DNA from: Actinomycetales bacterium | Lineage (GTDB): Bacteria; Actinomycetota; Actinomycetes; Actinomycetales; Microbacteriaceae | Direction: 5' to 3' | DNA: 46,665 nt | Assembly: GCA_015655445.1 (NCBI GenBank) | Contig: JAATFA010000103.1 | Location: 1-46,665, forward strand | Shown here: piece by piece, positions 24,540-33,873 of the stretch | How the letters are laid out: each line of letters starts with the position of its first letter | How positions within the stretch are numbered: position 1 is the first letter of the stretch | Notes under the pieces: generated by a model | Told to the model about the DNA's origin: nothing | Seen by the model: the letters and a program-made list of their open reading frames with translations, nothing else | Databases searched by the model: none | Made by a program: the position numbers and the translations under genes

Positions 24540-25154
24540 TCAGCTCGCCAGGAAGCTCTCGATCGCGGCGATCGTCGTCGCATTGTCGCGGTGCACGACG
24601 GCACGAATCCCGCAGCTCTCCGCGCCGCGCACCGAGTCGTCGTTGTCGTCGATGAAGAGCACCCGGTCCGCGGTCGTGCCCATGCGGTCGAGGGCGGTGA
24701 GGTACGCGGCGGCCTCCGGCTTCGCGACTCCCTGCTCGTGGCTGTAGCAGATCGGATCGAAGATTGACGAGAGGCCGAAGCGTCGTTCCTCCTCCTCCCG
24801 GGCACCGTCGCCGGAGTTCGACAGGATGGCCGTGCCGGCACGACCCCGCAACGACCGCGCGTGATCCAGGAGCCCGACGTTCGCTGCACCGCAGTAGGCG
24901 TCCCAGAACTCGGAGCGCATGACGGCGATGGCCGCCTCATCGGCTTCGAGCGCGGCGCCGAGCTTCCGCCAATACTCCTCCGCGACGCCGGTCCTCAGGG
25001 TCACGTCGGGCAGATCGGCCGCATGCGCGCGGGCACGCAGCTCGTCGACGGTGACGCCGAGGCGTGCGCTCCAGCGCTCCTGCACCGTCCGCTGCCATGC
25101 GTGGTCGTCGACAATCTCGAGGACGCCACCGATGTCGTAGAGTATCCACCGCAC
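24540..25154 (-). CDS. HAD-family hydrolase
   Basis: A 204-residue haloacid-dehalogenase-like phosphatase. Motif I is YDIGGVLE: the nucleophile Asp is present, but the second Asp of DxD is Gly, as in one sub-group of sEH/HAD-IA proteins. Motif II is AILSNSGDG, motif III lysine is in GVAKPEAAAY and motif IV is VLFIDDNDDSV. Substrate unknown. GTG start is six bases from a TAGCCT -10, so likely leaderless. It converges on the mannosidase gene with a 19-bp gap. Confidence 0.8.
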   Translation of the reverse strand: MRWILYDIGGVLEIVDDHAWQRTVQERWSARLGVTVDELRARAHAADLPDVTLRTGVAEEYWRKLGAALEADEAAIAVMRSEFWDAYCGAANVGLLDHARSLRGRAGTAILSNSGDGAREEEERRFGLSSIFDPICYSHEQGVAKPEAAAYLTALDRMGTTADRVLFIDDNDDSVRGAESCGIRAVVHRDNATTIAAIESFLAS

Positions 25155-25160
25155 TCCGGG

Positions 25161-25166
25161 AGGCTA
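25161..25166 (-). promoter_or_regulatory. -10 element of a leaderless promoter for the HAD gene
   Basis: TAGCCT on the minus strand, six bases before the GTG start of the HAD hydrolase gene. A second copy with the same spacing precedes the LRV-repeat gene. Confidence 0.45.
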
Positions 25167-25169
25167 GCT

Positions 25170-25515
25170 CGACCGCCTGGGGGCCGAGCGTGCCGGCGCG
25201 CGGTCGGAGCCGCCGCGGCGCGTCCGGGTGCTGCTCGCCGTAGCTCGTGCCGTCGACGGCGCGCGGGAGTCGTCGTGCCGGTCGACGCGCAGGATCTGCA
25301 GGCCCGGCACGCGGGGGACCGGCCGCCGCCCACGGCGGCGACCTGGCCGGCGATCGCGTCGACCGCCGACGGGTCGGCGAGGGCGACGCCGAGCGCGTGC
25401 GTGGCCCCCGCCGCATGTCCGCCCGCCCCGTGGTCACGACATCCTGGACGAGCTGGGCGGCGTTGTGCTCCACGGCGGGGTCCGCGACTGGACCCGGAGC
25501 CTCGGCGCCGAGTGG
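25170..25515 (-). pseudogene. Possible decayed gene, function unknown
   Basis: This stretch has no intact gene. On the minus strand, protein-like segments appear one after another in different frames: DPAVEHNAAQLVQDVVTTG, then ATHALGVALADPSAVDAIAG, then VPGLQILRVDRHDD, then DGTSYGEQHPDAPRRLRP. That order and the normal amino-acid make-up suggest one frameshifted gene lying just after the LRV gene, perhaps its lost 3' continuation. I recognise no family, and high GC alone can produce long false frames. Confidence 0.3.
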
Positions 25516-25518
25516 TGC

Positions 25519-25992
25519 TCAGCGCTCGTCGGCGCCGACCGACGCCGCGGCGTGACCGGGCACGGAGCGAGCCCACGCGACGACCGCGCGCACCGTGGGG
25601 CTCTCGTCCGCAGCGAGCCGCGCGATCGCCTCGCGGGGGCTGCGGCGGTTGGCCGCGACCCATCCGCGCACGGTCTCGGACGGGTCGTCGGCGAGCTGCG
25701 CGAGCACGTCGGCGGGGGAGGCCTCGTTGCGCGCGACGCACGCGCGCACGCCCGCCGTGGGATCCGCGGCGAGGGCCGCGAGCGCGTCGGCGGGGGCATG
25801 CGGGCTGCTTGCCGCGCTCTCCCGGATCTTTGCCTCGGGCGAGCGGGCGAGCAGTCGCAGGCGGCGCAGCTTGCTCGCCGTCACAGGCGGGGACGCGTGC
25901 AGGCGCGCCGCCTCCTCGGGGGTGAGCATGACGGGCGCCGCGCGCCGCAGTGCCTCGCGCTGCCGCGGCGTGGTGAAGCGGATGCACGACAT
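25519..25992 (-). CDS. LRV/HEAT-like repeat protein
   Basis: A 157-residue protein whose second half consists of about four helical repeats of roughly 24-25 residues (patterns such as ALAALAADPTAGVRACVARN and AIARLAADESPTVRAVVA), as in leucine-rich-repeat-variant proteins. Such solenoids bind proteins; partner unknown. The ATG follows a TAGCCT -10 by six bases, suggesting a leaderless message. It ends where a likely gene remnant begins, so it may itself be the front part of a longer protein. Confidence 0.68.
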   Translation of the reverse strand: MSCIRFTTPRQREALRRAAPVMLTPEEAARLHASPPVTASKLRRLRLLARSPEAKIRESAASSPHAPADALAALAADPTAGVRACVARNEASPADVLAQLADDPSETVRGWVAANRRSPREAIARLAADESPTVRAVVAWARSVPGHAAASVGADER

Positions 25993-25998
25993 GACGTC

Positions 25999-26004
25999 AG
26001 GCTA
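25999..26004 (-). promoter_or_regulatory. -10 element of a leaderless promoter for the LRV gene
   Basis: TAGCCT on the minus strand, six bases before the ATG of the LRV-repeat gene. Confidence 0.45.
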
Positions 26005-26123
26005 GACGCGCGGCGGGCACGCGAGCGCGCGGCCCTCGCGCGTCGCCGGTTCCCGTCCTCGCCGGCCGGGCTCGCCTCGCCGCGAGACCGCCTCGCTCGC
26101 CGCGGTGAGCCCGTCGCACGCGC

Positions 26124-26999
26124 TCAGACGGCGCCGCGGGCGGCGTCGAAGAGCACGTCGAACGCGTCCACGGAGCGATGCGGCAGCGTCGTCGGCGCCT
26201 CGAGGTGCACGGCGCCGCTCGGCAGCAGGCCCGCGCCGCCGAAGCGCTCCATGACGCGCCACTGCGCCGCGACGTCCTCGCCCGAGGAGTCCGGCGGCAG
26301 CTCCGGCCAGAAGTCGAAGCCGCCGCACGCCTCGAGGGCCTCGCGCCGGTAGAGCACGCATCCGCCGACCCACGCGACCTTGTAGGCGAGCACGTCGTCC
26401 TCCCCGAGGCCGAGCTCCGCGGCGAGGCGCACGAGATTCGCGGCGTTGTGCAGCCGCCAGCGCTCGAACGCGGGCGTGCCGCGCCGCACGCGCTCGGGCC
26501 GCACGCCGTCGCGCCAGGGCTCGAACACGGCGCGCTCGTGGGGCCGGTCGTCGGCGAGGTATGAGAGCCCCTGCACGGCAGCGCCGACGAACCCGCACCC
26601 CCACGAGCGCCGGGCCTCGCACAGCCGCGCGACCATGCCCGGCTCGAGCCACACGTCGTCGTCGAGGAAGAGCACGTGCGCCGCAGAGGAGAGCCCGAGC
26701 AGGAACTGCCGCTGCTCGGCGATCCCGCGTCGCGGCAGGTGTCGCACGACGCGCACGGCGCGCCCCTGCACGCGCAGGACGCGCAGCATCGCCGCGACGG
26801 CGGGCTCGCCCTCGACGCCGTGCTCGGACTGGTCGCTCACGATCACGGAGAAGGTCGGATCGTCCTGGGCTGCGAGGCCCGCGAGCGTCACGGCGAGCTC
26901 AGCGGTGCGGCCAGAGGCGGGGATGAGCACGTCGACGCACGGCGTCGGTCCCGGCTCGGCACGTCCCCAGAGCGCGGCCCCGCGGCGGCTGCGGCTCAC
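26124..26999 (-). CDS. Glycosyltransferase family 2
   Basis: A 291-residue GT-A glycosyltransferase. [21 protein letters not shown] opens the nucleotide-binding fold, [11 protein letters not shown] holds the metal-binding DxD, and [20 protein letters not shown] is the acceptor-side block of GT2 proteins. No membrane segment. GTG start overlaps the stop of the first hldE gene (GTGA), so it is the last gene of the ALDH-HldE-GT2 operon and may use or extend a heptose-containing glycan. Donor not predictable. Confidence 0.85.
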   Translation of the reverse strand: MSRSRRGAALWGRAEPGPTPCVDVLIPASGRTAELAVTLAGLAAQDDPTFSVIVSDQSEHGVEGEPAVAAMLRVLRVQGRAVRVVRHLPRRGIAEQRQFLLGLSSAAHVLFLDDDVWLEPGMVARLCEARRSWGCGFVGAAVQGLSYLADDRPHERAVFEPWRDGVRPERVRRGTPAFERWRLHNAANLVRLAAELGLGEDDVLAYKVAWVGGCVLYRREALEACGGFDFWPELPPDSSGEDVAAQWRVMERFGGAGLLPSGAVHLEAPTTLPHRSVDAFDVLFDAARGAV

Positions 27000-28489
27000 G
27001 AGGACCCCTTCGCCTCGGCGGGGGCGAGCGAGCGGATGCGCTCGACGACGGCCGTCGTCGAGTGGGCGGGCACATAGCCGAGGATGCGCACCTCGCCGCC
27101 GTAGGAGCGCACGACGGTCGTCTCCTCGAGCATCTCGGGCGTGTAGTCGCCGCCCTTCGCGTACACGTCGGGATGCAGGCGCTCGATGAGCGGGATGGGC
27201 GTATCGGTGTCGAAGACGGTCACGTAGTCGACGCAGCCGAGCGCGGCGAGCACCGCGGCACGGTCCGCCTCGCCGTTGACCGGTCGCCCGGGCCCCTTGA
27301 GCCGGCGCACCGAGTCGTCCCCGTTGAGCGCGACGACGAGCACGTCGCCGAGCCGCCTGGCCTGGTGCAGGTAGGTCGTGTGGCCGCGGTGCAGCACGTC
27401 GAAGCAGCCGTTCGTGAAGACGATGCGCCGCCCTCGACGGCGCTCGGCCTCGAGGCGCTCGGCGAGCTCCTCGGCCTCGAGCACGAGCGTGCCGGGCTCG
27501 CCGAGGTGCTCCTCGAGGTCGCGCGTGCCGCACACCGAGGTGCCGAAGCGCTGCACGACGACGTCGGCGGCCGCCTGGGCGAGCTCGGCGCTCGCGACCG
27601 CGTCGAGTCCGCTCGCGCGCGCGATCGTGAGCGCCGCGACGAACGTGTCCCCGGCTCCCGAGGCCTGCCGCTCGAGGCTCGGGTGCGCGTGGGTGCGGTG
27701 CGGCTCGCCGTGCGCGCGGAGCAGGACGGTGCCGTCGCGGTCGAGGGTGACGACGGCCTCGCGCGCGCCCGAGACGGCGAGGATGCGGCTCGCGCCCGCG
27801 ACGACGGAGGCCGCGCGGTCGCCCTCGGGGTCGAGGCGCGCGCCGAGCAGCACGCCCGCCTCATCCGCGTTCGGCGTCACGAGGGTCGGTCGCACGGGTG
27901 CCCAGCGCCGCGGATCGTGCGCGTCCACGACCGTGAGCGCGGGGCGCCGCCGCCGCGCCGCGAGGCGCGCGACGACCTCGTCGCCGAGCACGCCCGTCGA
28001 GTAGTCGCACACGACCTCCGCGTCGGCGTCCGCGGCGAGACGCTCGGCCGTCTCCGCGACGCGGCTCGCGAGCCCGCCGTCGATGCCCGCGGCCTCGAGC
28101 TCGTCGATGCGCACGAGCACCTGGTCGGCGCCGACGACGCGCGTCTTGGCCGTCGTGCGGAACCCGGGGACGACGAGAAGCCCCGCCAGGTCGACGCCGC
28201 GCTCGGCGAGCAGCGCGCGCAGCCGACGGCCCGCGTCGTCGTCGCCGACGACGGAGACGAGGCGCACGCGCGCGCCGAGCGCCGCGAGGTTCACGGCCGT
28301 GTTCGCCGCGCCGCCGGGGGCGTAGTCGCGGCGCTCGACCTCGACGACCGGCACGGGCGCCTCGCGCGTCATGCGGCGCGCCGAGCCGCGCCACCAGCCG
28401 TCGAGCATGACGTCGCCGACGACGGTCACGAGCGGCGCGCGCTCGCGCAGGCGACGCGGCAGGTCGGGCGAGAGGACGCCGCGCATCAT
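26996..28489 (-). CDS. hldE: Bifunctional heptose-7-phosphate kinase / heptose-1-phosphate adenylyltransferase (copy 1)
   Basis: A 497-residue HldE (RfaE): the N-terminal ribokinase-fold domain makes heptose 1,7-bisphosphate and the C-terminal nucleotidyltransferase makes ADP-heptose. The kinase base is D281 in SGAGDTF. The adenylyltransferase HxGH is H367-H370 in CFDVLHRGH, followed by [14 protein letters not shown]. Both active sites look intact and the length equals that of proteobacterial HldE (about 475). Start ATG overlaps the aldehyde dehydrogenase stop in ATGATG. A second, diverged full copy lies at 31874-33244. Confidence 0.9.
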   Translation of the reverse strand: MMRGVLSPDLPRRLRERAPLVTVVGDVMLDGWWRGSARRMTREAPVPVVEVERRDYAPGGAANTAVNLAALGARVRLVSVVGDDDAGRRLRALLAERGVDLAGLLVVPGFRTTAKTRVVGADQVLVRIDELEAAGIDGGLASRVAETAERLAADADAEVVCDYSTGVLGDEVVARLAARRRRPALTVVDAHDPRRWAPVRPTLVTPNADEAGVLLGARLDPEGDRAASVVAGASRILAVSGAREAVVTLDRDGTVLLRAHGEPHRTHAHPSLERQASGAGDTFVAALTIARASGLDAVASAELAQAAADVVVQRFGTSVCGTRDLEEHLGEPGTLVLEAEELAERLEAERRRGRRIVFTNGCFDVLHRGHTTYLHQARRLGDVLVVALNGDDSVRRLKGPGRPVNGEADRAAVLAALGCVDYVTVFDTDTPIPLIERLHPDVYAKGGDYTPEMLEETTVVRSYGGEVRILGYVPAHSTTAVVERIRSLAPAEAKGSS

Positions 28490-29901
28490 GCGAGCGCCTC
28501 CGGAGAGCCGAGGTGCACGACCTTCGTCGTCGTCATCTCGTCGAGGAGCCGGGGACCGTAGCCGTAGCCGCTGCCGCTGTCGCCGCGCGGCTGAGCCGAG
28601 CCGCCGGGGGCGCCGCCGAAGACCGCGTTGACCTTGACCGTGCCCACCGGCAGGCGGCGCGCGGCAAGGGTCGCGTGCGCGATCGACGCCGTGAGCACCG
28701 TCGCCGAGAGGCCGTACCGGTCGCTCGCGGCCTCCTCGAGACCGTCCTCGAAGTCGTCGACGACTTGCACGGGCGCGACGGGGCCGAACGTCTCCTCGCA
28801 CATGATCGTCATCGAGCGCCGGCAGCCCGTGAGCACGGTCGCGGGATAGTGGGAGCCCGGACCGTCGGGGATCGCGCCGCCCACGAGCGGGGTCGCCCCC
28901 TCCCGCACGGCGGATGCGACCTGGTCGTGCACGAGTCGGCGCAGCCGGTCGTCGACGAGCGGGGGGAACGTGCCGCTCGCGTTGCGCCGCTCGGCCTCGG
29001 CGACGAGCGCCTCGAGGAACGGTGCGGCGACCGCGCGGTGCACGTATACGCGCTCCACCGACGTGCACAGCTGCCCGACGTTCGTGAACGCGCCGATCGC
29101 GGCCTGCTGCGCCGCCCACACGGGATCGACGTCGGCGTCGACGACGAGCGCGTCGTTGCCGCCGTTCTCGCGCACGACGTGGACGCCGCGCGGCGCGGCC
29201 GCGGTCGCGATCGCGAGGCCCGCGCGCGTGGACCCGACGTGGGCGACCATCGCGACGGCTGGCTCCTCGACGAGGGCCGCGCCGACCGACGCGTCGCCGA
29301 CGAGCGGCACGACGACGCCGGAGGGGAGCGCGGAGGCGACGAGCTCGGTGAGACGCGCGCCGAGGTGCGGGCAGCGCTCGCTCGGCTTGTGGACGACCGT
29401 GTCGCCGACCGCGACGGCGGCCCCCACGAGCCCGAGCGCGACCGCGACCGGGTCGTTCCACGGGGTCACGACGGCGACGACACCGCGCGGCTCGGGGATC
29501 GAGTAGTCGATCGCGTCCCCCGCGCCGAGCAGGCGGCGTCCCGCGTGCAGGGGCGCGATCTCGGCGTACTGCAGGAGCGTGTCGCATCCGGCGCGGATGC
29601 CGTCGAGCGCCTCCTCCCGCGGGCGCCCCGTCTCGCGCTCGTTGAGCCCCGCGAGCTCGTCCTCGTGGGAGCGGAGCACGGCGGCGACCTCGCGCAGCGC
29701 GCGCCCGCGCTCCTCGGGCGATCGCGCGGCCCACGCGGGGAACGCCTCGCGCGCCGAGGCCACTGCGGCACGCACCTCCTCTCGCGAGCTCATCCGCATG
29801 CGTCCGACGGGGGAGCCGTTGCGCGGGTCGACGATCGAGAGCTCGCGGTCGTCGGGCGAGCCGGAGCGGGTCTGCGGGTCGAGCGTCGCGGTCTCGGACA
29901 T
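28486..29901 (-). CDS. Aldehyde dehydrogenase family protein
   Basis: A 471-residue NAD(P)-dependent aldehyde dehydrogenase. [13 protein letters not shown] and HKPSERCP are cofactor-binding blocks; the general base is in [11 protein letters not shown]; the catalytic cysteine is in [15 protein letters not shown]; the C-terminal [12 protein letters not shown] and [11 protein letters not shown] blocks are present. Its job in a heptose locus is not known; it might oxidise a sugar aldehyde to an acid. First gene of a coupled operon with hldE and the GT2. The 18 bases around its start are identical to those of the short-chain dehydrogenase gene at 31824. Confidence 0.87.
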   Translation of the reverse strand: MSETATLDPQTRSGSPDDRELSIVDPRNGSPVGRMRMSSREEVRAAVASAREAFPAWAARSPEERGRALREVAAVLRSHEDELAGLNERETGRPREEALDGIRAGCDTLLQYAEIAPLHAGRRLLGAGDAIDYSIPEPRGVVAVVTPWNDPVAVALGLVGAAVAVGDTVVHKPSERCPHLGARLTELVASALPSGVVVPLVGDASVGAALVEEPAVAMVAHVGSTRAGLAIATAAAPRGVHVVRENGGNDALVVDADVDPVWAAQQAAIGAFTNVGQLCTSVERVYVHRAVAAPFLEALVAEAERRNASGTFPPLVDDRLRRLVHDQVASAVREGATPLVGGAIPDGPGSHYPATVLTGCRRSMTIMCEETFGPVAPVQVVDDFEDGLEEAASDRYGLSATVLTASIAHATLAARRLPVGTVKVNAVFGGAPGGSAQPRGDSGSGYGYGPRLLDEMTTTKVVHLGSPEALA

Positions 29902-29916
29902 GGTGGTTCCTTTCGC
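29899..29916 (-). repeat. 18-bp translation-start repeat, copy 1
   Basis: Minus strand GCGAAAGGAACCACCATG, containing the AAAGGA ribosome binding site and start codon of the aldehyde dehydrogenase gene. An exact second copy is at 31822-31839. The flanks differ. Confidence 0.7.
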
Positions 29917-30026
29917 AGCGGGCGTCTTCCCCTGCCGTACCCACTCCGTCCCCGCCTTACACGGAGCGCGCAGATCGTTTCGCAACCTCACGGGATGGGC
30001 ACAAGAAGGACGAGGAGGATCCGCCC

Positions 30027-31154
30027 ATGTCCCGTGCTCCCACGAGCTCCGTCCGTCCGCGCCCGCTCGGCTCCCTCGCGGCGAGCCCCTTCGAGGACGT
30101 GAGCCGCATCGCCGTCCTGCGCGGCGGGGGCCTCGGCGACGTGCTCTTCGCGCTCCCGGCGCTCGCGGCCCTGCGCGCGGCCTACCCCGACGCGTCGATC
30201 GCGCTGCTCGGCATGCCGCTGCACGGGGCGCTCTTCGCGGCGCATCCCGAGATCGTCGACGAGGTCGTCGAGCTCCCGCCCGCGGAGGGCGTGCGCCCGG
30301 GGGAGGAGGACCCGGAGCGCACGGACGCGTTCGTCGCCCGCATGCGCGAGCGCGCCTTCGACCTCGCCGTGCAGCTGCACGGCGGCGGGCGCCACTCCAA
30401 CCCGTTCCTCGCACGCCTCGGCGCGCGGCACACGGTCGGCGCGCGCACGCCGGACGCTCCGCCGCTCGAGCGCACGGTCGACTACGTCTACTACCAGCAC
30501 GAGGTGCTGCGCGCGCTCGAGGTCGTCGGCCTCGCCGGCGCCGCGCCCGTCGTGCTCGAGCCGGAGCTCGCGCCGACGGCCGAGGAGCGCGCGGCCGGGC
30601 GCGCGATCCTCGGCGACGCTCGCGTGCTCGCCCTCCACCCCGGGGCGACGGACCCGCGCCGGCGCTGGCCCGCGGAGTCGTTCGCCCGGGTCGCGCGCCG
30701 CGCGATCGACGACGGCCTCGAGGTCGTCGTCGTCGGCGCGGGCGAGGACCGGGAGAGCGCTGATCGGATCGTCGCGCTCGCGAGCACGCCGCTCGCGCGC
30801 AGCCTCGCCGGGCGGCTCTCTCTCCCGGAGCTCGTGGGGGTGCTGAGCGCTGCGACCGCGCTCGTGGGCAACGACAGCGGACCGCGGCACCTCGCCCAGG
30901 CGGTCGGCTGCGCGACGGTCGGCGTCTACTGGGCCGGCAACCTCATCAACGCCGGTCCGCTCAGTCGCGGGCGGCATCGCATCCAGCTCGGCTGGACGAC
31001 GCACTGCCCCGTGTGCGGACGCGACGTGACACAGGTCGGGTGGACGGCGCCGCGATGCGAGCACGACGAGTCCCTCGTCGCGGACGTGAGCCCCGACGCG
31101 GTCTACGCGGAGCTCGCCGCCCTCACGGCCACGACGGCTCCTGCTCGGGCGTGA
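30027..31154 (+). CDS. Glycosyltransferase family 9 (heptosyltransferase-like)
   Basis: A 375-residue GT9 protein of the ADP-heptose:LPS heptosyltransferase type. N-terminal RIAVLRGGGLGDVLFALPAL carries the Gly/Asp acceptor-side motif; the C-terminal half has LHPGATDPRRRWPAESF and VGNDSGPRHLAQAVG, the ADP-heptose binding block. C-terminal Cys residues (HCPVCGRDVTQ, RCEHD) suggest an extra metal-binding tail not found in all members. GGAGG precedes the ATG by eight bases. Divergent from the aldehyde dehydrogenase operon; overlaps the convergent short-chain dehydrogenase gene by 32 bases. Confidence 0.87.
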   Translation: MSRAPTSSVRPRPLGSLAASPFEDVSRIAVLRGGGLGDVLFALPALAALRAAYPDASIALLGMPLHGALFAAHPEIVDEVVELPPAEGVRPGEEDPERTDAFVARMRERAFDLAVQLHGGGRHSNPFLARLGARHTVGARTPDAPPLERTVDYVYYQHEVLRALEVVGLAGAAPVVLEPELAPTAEERAAGRAILGDARVLALHPGATDPRRRWPAESFARVARRAIDDGLEVVVVGAGEDRESADRIVALASTPLARSLAGRLSLPELVGVLSAATALVGNDSGPRHLAQAVGCATVGVYWAGNLINAGPLSRGRHRIQLGWTTHCPVCGRDVTQVGWTAPRCEHDESLVADVSPDAVYAELAALTATTAPARA

Positions 31155-31824
31155 TGACGAGCTCGCGCACCTCGCACCCCTCGGGCTGGCCGAGCGCGAA
31201 GAGGATGGCCGCGGCGACGCGCTCCGGCTCGATGAGCTGGGCGTCCGGAGCGGGCTTGTACCGCTCGTCGCGGCCCTCGAAGAAGCTCGTGCGCATGCCG
31301 GCGGGGATGATCGTCGTCACGCCGAGCTGACCGCGCGTCTCGGCCGCGAGCGCTCGCGAGAAGCCGAGCACGCCGAACTTGGACGCGCAATAGGCGGTCG
31401 CGTCGGAGAGGGCGCGCAGGGCGAGCGAGGACGCGATCGTCACGACGCGCCCATGGGTCTCGATGAGGTACGGGAGGGCGGCGCGCACGGCGGCGGCCGT
31501 GCCGAGCAGGTTGACCGCGACGATGCGCTCCCACACTTCGCCGTCGACGGAGTCGAGGCGCCCCGGGCGGTCGATGCCCGCCGCGGTCACGACGGCGTCG
31601 AGACCGCCCACGCTCTCGGCCGCCTCCCGTACGACACGCTCGGTGCCGCGCGTGTCCGTCACGTCGACCTGGAAGGCCGCCGCGTCCGTGACGCCGCTCA
31701 CGTCGAGGTCGAGCACGAGCGGCGTCCCTCCGGCGGCTGCGACGGCGCGCGCGAGGGCCGCTCCGAGGCCGGATCCGCCCCCCGTGATGAGCACTCGGCC
31801 GATCGGACGGGCGTGTTCGGGCAT
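31123..31824 (-). CDS. Short-chain dehydrogenase/reductase
   Basis: A 233-residue classical SDR. The cofactor motif is TGGGSGLGAALA, the NAAG-like strand is VVTAAGIDRPG, and the catalytic Tyr and Lys are in DATAYCASKFG. It is too short and of the wrong class to be the HldD epimerase (an extended SDR of about 310 residues), so it may instead reduce or oxidise a position of the sugar. It lies 49 bases behind the second hldE with its own ribosome binding site. Confidence 0.87.
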   Translation of the reverse strand: MPEHARPIGRVLITGGGSGLGAALARAVAAAGGTPLVLDLDVSGVTDAAAFQVDVTDTRGTERVVREAAESVGGLDAVVTAAGIDRPGRLDSVDGEVWERIVAVNLLGTAAAVRAALPYLIETHGRVVTIASSLALRALSDATAYCASKFGVLGFSRALAAETRGQLGVTTIIPAGMRTSFFEGRDERYKPAPDAQLIEPERVAAAILFALGQPEGCEVRELVITPEQEPSWP

Positions 31825-31839
31825 GGTGGTTCCTTTCGC
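31822..31839 (-). repeat. 18-bp translation-start repeat, copy 2
   Basis: Exact copy of the 18 bases at 29899-29916, covering the ribosome binding site and ATG of the short-chain dehydrogenase gene. Confidence 0.7.
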
Positions 31840-31873
31840 GTGGGTGATGGGGTGGCCGAAGGCGCGGTGGCGC

Positions 31874-33244
31874 TCAGCCGACGAGCGCGAGCTTGCGCAC
31901 GAGCGTCGAGGTCGAGCGTCCCGGGTAGAAGGGCACGGTCACGGTGCGCCCGCCCCACTGCTCGAGCAGGCGCGCCTCCGGCAGCTCGTGCACGGAGTAG
32001 TCCCCACCCTTGACCCAGATGTCGGGTCGCAGCCGGCGCAGCGCCTCCTCGGGCGTGTCCTCGTCGAAGACGAGCACGGCGTCGACGCACTCGAGCGCGA
32101 GGAGCAGGTCGGCGCGGTCCTCCTGCGGCATGAGCGGGCGCTCGGGGCCCTTGAGCCGGCGCACCGACTCGTCGGAGTTGAGGCACACGATGAGGCAGTC
32201 GCCGAGGGAGCGCGCCGCCGAGAGCGTGCGTGCGTGCCCCGCGTGCAGGAGGTCGAAGCAGCCGCCCGTGGCGACGACGGTCCCGCCGGACCCGCGCACG
32301 CGATGGGCGACGCCGAGCGCCGAGGCCGCCTCCCCGCCGAGCTCGACGGGGGCCTCCGGCTCGGCGAGCGCGGCGACCCCGCCGGCGGCGAGGAACGTCG
32401 CGGCGTCCGCGATCGCGGCGGGCAGGGACGCCGCGAGGTCGTGACCGGCCGCGAGCTCGCGCGCGAGCGTGGCCGCGAAGCGGTCTCCCGCGCCGCACGG
32501 GTCGACGACCGCGATCGTGGGAGCGGGGTGCACGAGGGGGGCGCGCGCCGCATCCGCCGTCGCGAGGAGCGCGCCCGACGAGCCGAGCGTCACGACGACG
32601 GCGGAGCAGCGCCAGGAGTCCAGCAGGCGCCGCGCGGCGTCGGCGGCGCCCGCGATGCCGGCGCCCGCGACGCCCGCGGCGCGCGACGCCTCCGCGACGT
32701 TGGGGGTCGCGACGGCCGTGCCCGGCACGGGCTCGGCGCCGCGCGGATGCGGGTCCCACACGAGCGGCACGGTGCGCGCCCGACGCTCGAGCGCCGTTCG
32801 CAGGCGCGGGTCGCTCGCGACGCCGCGACCGTAGTCGGAGACGAGGATCGCGTCGGCGGCGAGGACCGCCTCGACCATCGCGTCCGTCACGCGCGGCGGC
32901 GGGGGCGGCGCGCATCCCTCGTCGATGCGCGCGATCGCGTGGTCGCCCGTCCGCACGCGCGTCTTGACGGGGGTCGGTGCGCCCGAGGGCCCCGCGACGA
33001 CGTGCACGGAGGCGGGAAGCGCCGCACGCAGCTCGTCGGCGCGCGCGTCGTCGGCGAGCGCCGTCACGAGGTCGACGGCGACGCCGTCGCGCGCGAGGAA
33101 GGTCGCGGCGAGCCCCGCTCCGCCCGCCCGCACGACGCGGCGGTCGACGTCGAGCACGGGCACCGGGGCGTCCGGGCTCAGCCGATCCGCGCTCCCGGTC
33201 ACGTCGACGTCGAGCAGGACGTCGCCGACGACCGCGACGCGCAT
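31874..33244 (-). CDS. Bifunctional heptose-7-phosphate kinase / adenylyltransferase (copy 2)
   Basis: A 456-residue second HldE-type protein. The kinase base is D254 in DPCGAGDRFA and the HxGH is H334-H337 in CFDLLHAGHART, followed by [17 protein letters not shown]. It is clearly diverged from copy 1 (shorter, with a poly-Pro insert PPPPPR in the kinase half), so it is not a recent duplicate. Its start shares one base with the gmhA stop (TGATG), placing it in the six-gene GmhB-to-HldE operon. The two copies may have divided substrates, or serve two heptose isomers. Confidence 0.88.
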   Translation of the reverse strand: MRVAVVGDVLLDVDVTGSADRLSPDAPVPVLDVDRRVVRAGGAGLAATFLARDGVAVDLVTALADDARADELRAALPASVHVVAGPSGAPTPVKTRVRTGDHAIARIDEGCAPPPPPRVTDAMVEAVLAADAILVSDYGRGVASDPRLRTALERRARTVPLVWDPHPRGAEPVPGTAVATPNVAEASRAAGVAGAGIAGAADAARRLLDSWRCSAVVVTLGSSGALLATADAARAPLVHPAPTIAVVDPCGAGDRFAATLARELAAGHDLAASLPAAIADAATFLAAGGVAALAEPEAPVELGGEAASALGVAHRVRGSGGTVVATGGCFDLLHAGHARTLSAARSLGDCLIVCLNSDESVRRLKGPERPLMPQEDRADLLLALECVDAVLVFDEDTPEEALRRLRPDIWVKGGDYSVHELPEARLLEQWGGRTVTVPFYPGRSTSTLVRKLALVG

Positions 33245-33873
33245 CACCGCGCCCTCCGCTCGAGCGCGCGGAGGCGCTCCTCCGCGGCCCGGCACAGCGC
33301 GTGGATGGCGACGAGGTGGGCCTCCTGCACGTTCGAGCCGTGGCCCGGCAGCGCGATGCACTCGTCGCACGCATCGCTCAGCGGATTGGGCGCCGCTCCC
33401 GTGAGCCCCCACACGCTCGCGCCGACCTCGTGCGCGGCGCGCGCCGCGAGCAGGAGGTTGCGGCTGCGCCCGCTCGTCGACAGGAGCAGGAGCACGTCGC
33501 CGGGCCGCGCGTGGCCGTGCACCTGGCGCGCGAAGATCTCGTCGTAGCCGTAGTCGTTGCCGATCGCCGTCATGCTCGAGGTGTCGGCGTGCAGCGCGAT
33601 CGCGGAGAACGCACGGCGATCGCCGTCGAAGCGGCCCACGAACTCCGCCGTGAGGTGCTGGGCCTCGGCGGCGGAACCGCCGTTGCCCGCTGCGAGCAGG
33701 CGGCCCCCCGCGTGCAGGCGCTCGGCGAGCTCGCCACCCCACGCGGCGAGGCGCGCCGACTCCCGTGCGAGGCTCTCGAGCACGGGCGCGAGCGCGGCGA
33801 CGTGCGCGGAGACGAGCGCGTCCGCGCGTGTCTCGGCCTCGATCCCGATCGTCCGGATGTCGTCGATCGTCAC
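33244..33873 (-). CDS. gmhA: D-sedoheptulose-7-phosphate isomerase
   Basis: A 209-residue SIS-domain isomerase that turns sedoheptulose 7-phosphate into D-glycero-D-manno-heptose 7-phosphate, the first step to ADP-heptose. [22 protein letters not shown] carries the phosphate loop and a metal-binding His; [20 protein letters not shown] is the second SIS loop; [18 protein letters not shown] is the C-terminal catalytic helix. Length is slightly above the E. coli protein. GTG start overlaps the GT4 stop. Confidence 0.92.
   Translation of the reverse strand: MTIDDIRTIGIEAETRADALVSAHVAALAPVLESLARESARLAAWGGELAERLHAGGRLLAAGNGGSAAEAQHLTAEFVGRFDGDRRAFSAIALHADTSSMTAIGNDYGYDEIFARQVHGHARPGDVLLLLSTSGRSRNLLLAARAAHEVGASVWGLTGAAPNPLSDACDECIALPGHGSNVQEAHLVAIHALCRAAEERLRALERRAR

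Noticed and set aside
31123-31824. HldD (ADP-heptose 6-epimerase) as identity of the SDR gene
   Set aside because: The protein is a 233-residue classical SDR with YxxxK in YCASK; HldD is a longer extended SDR.
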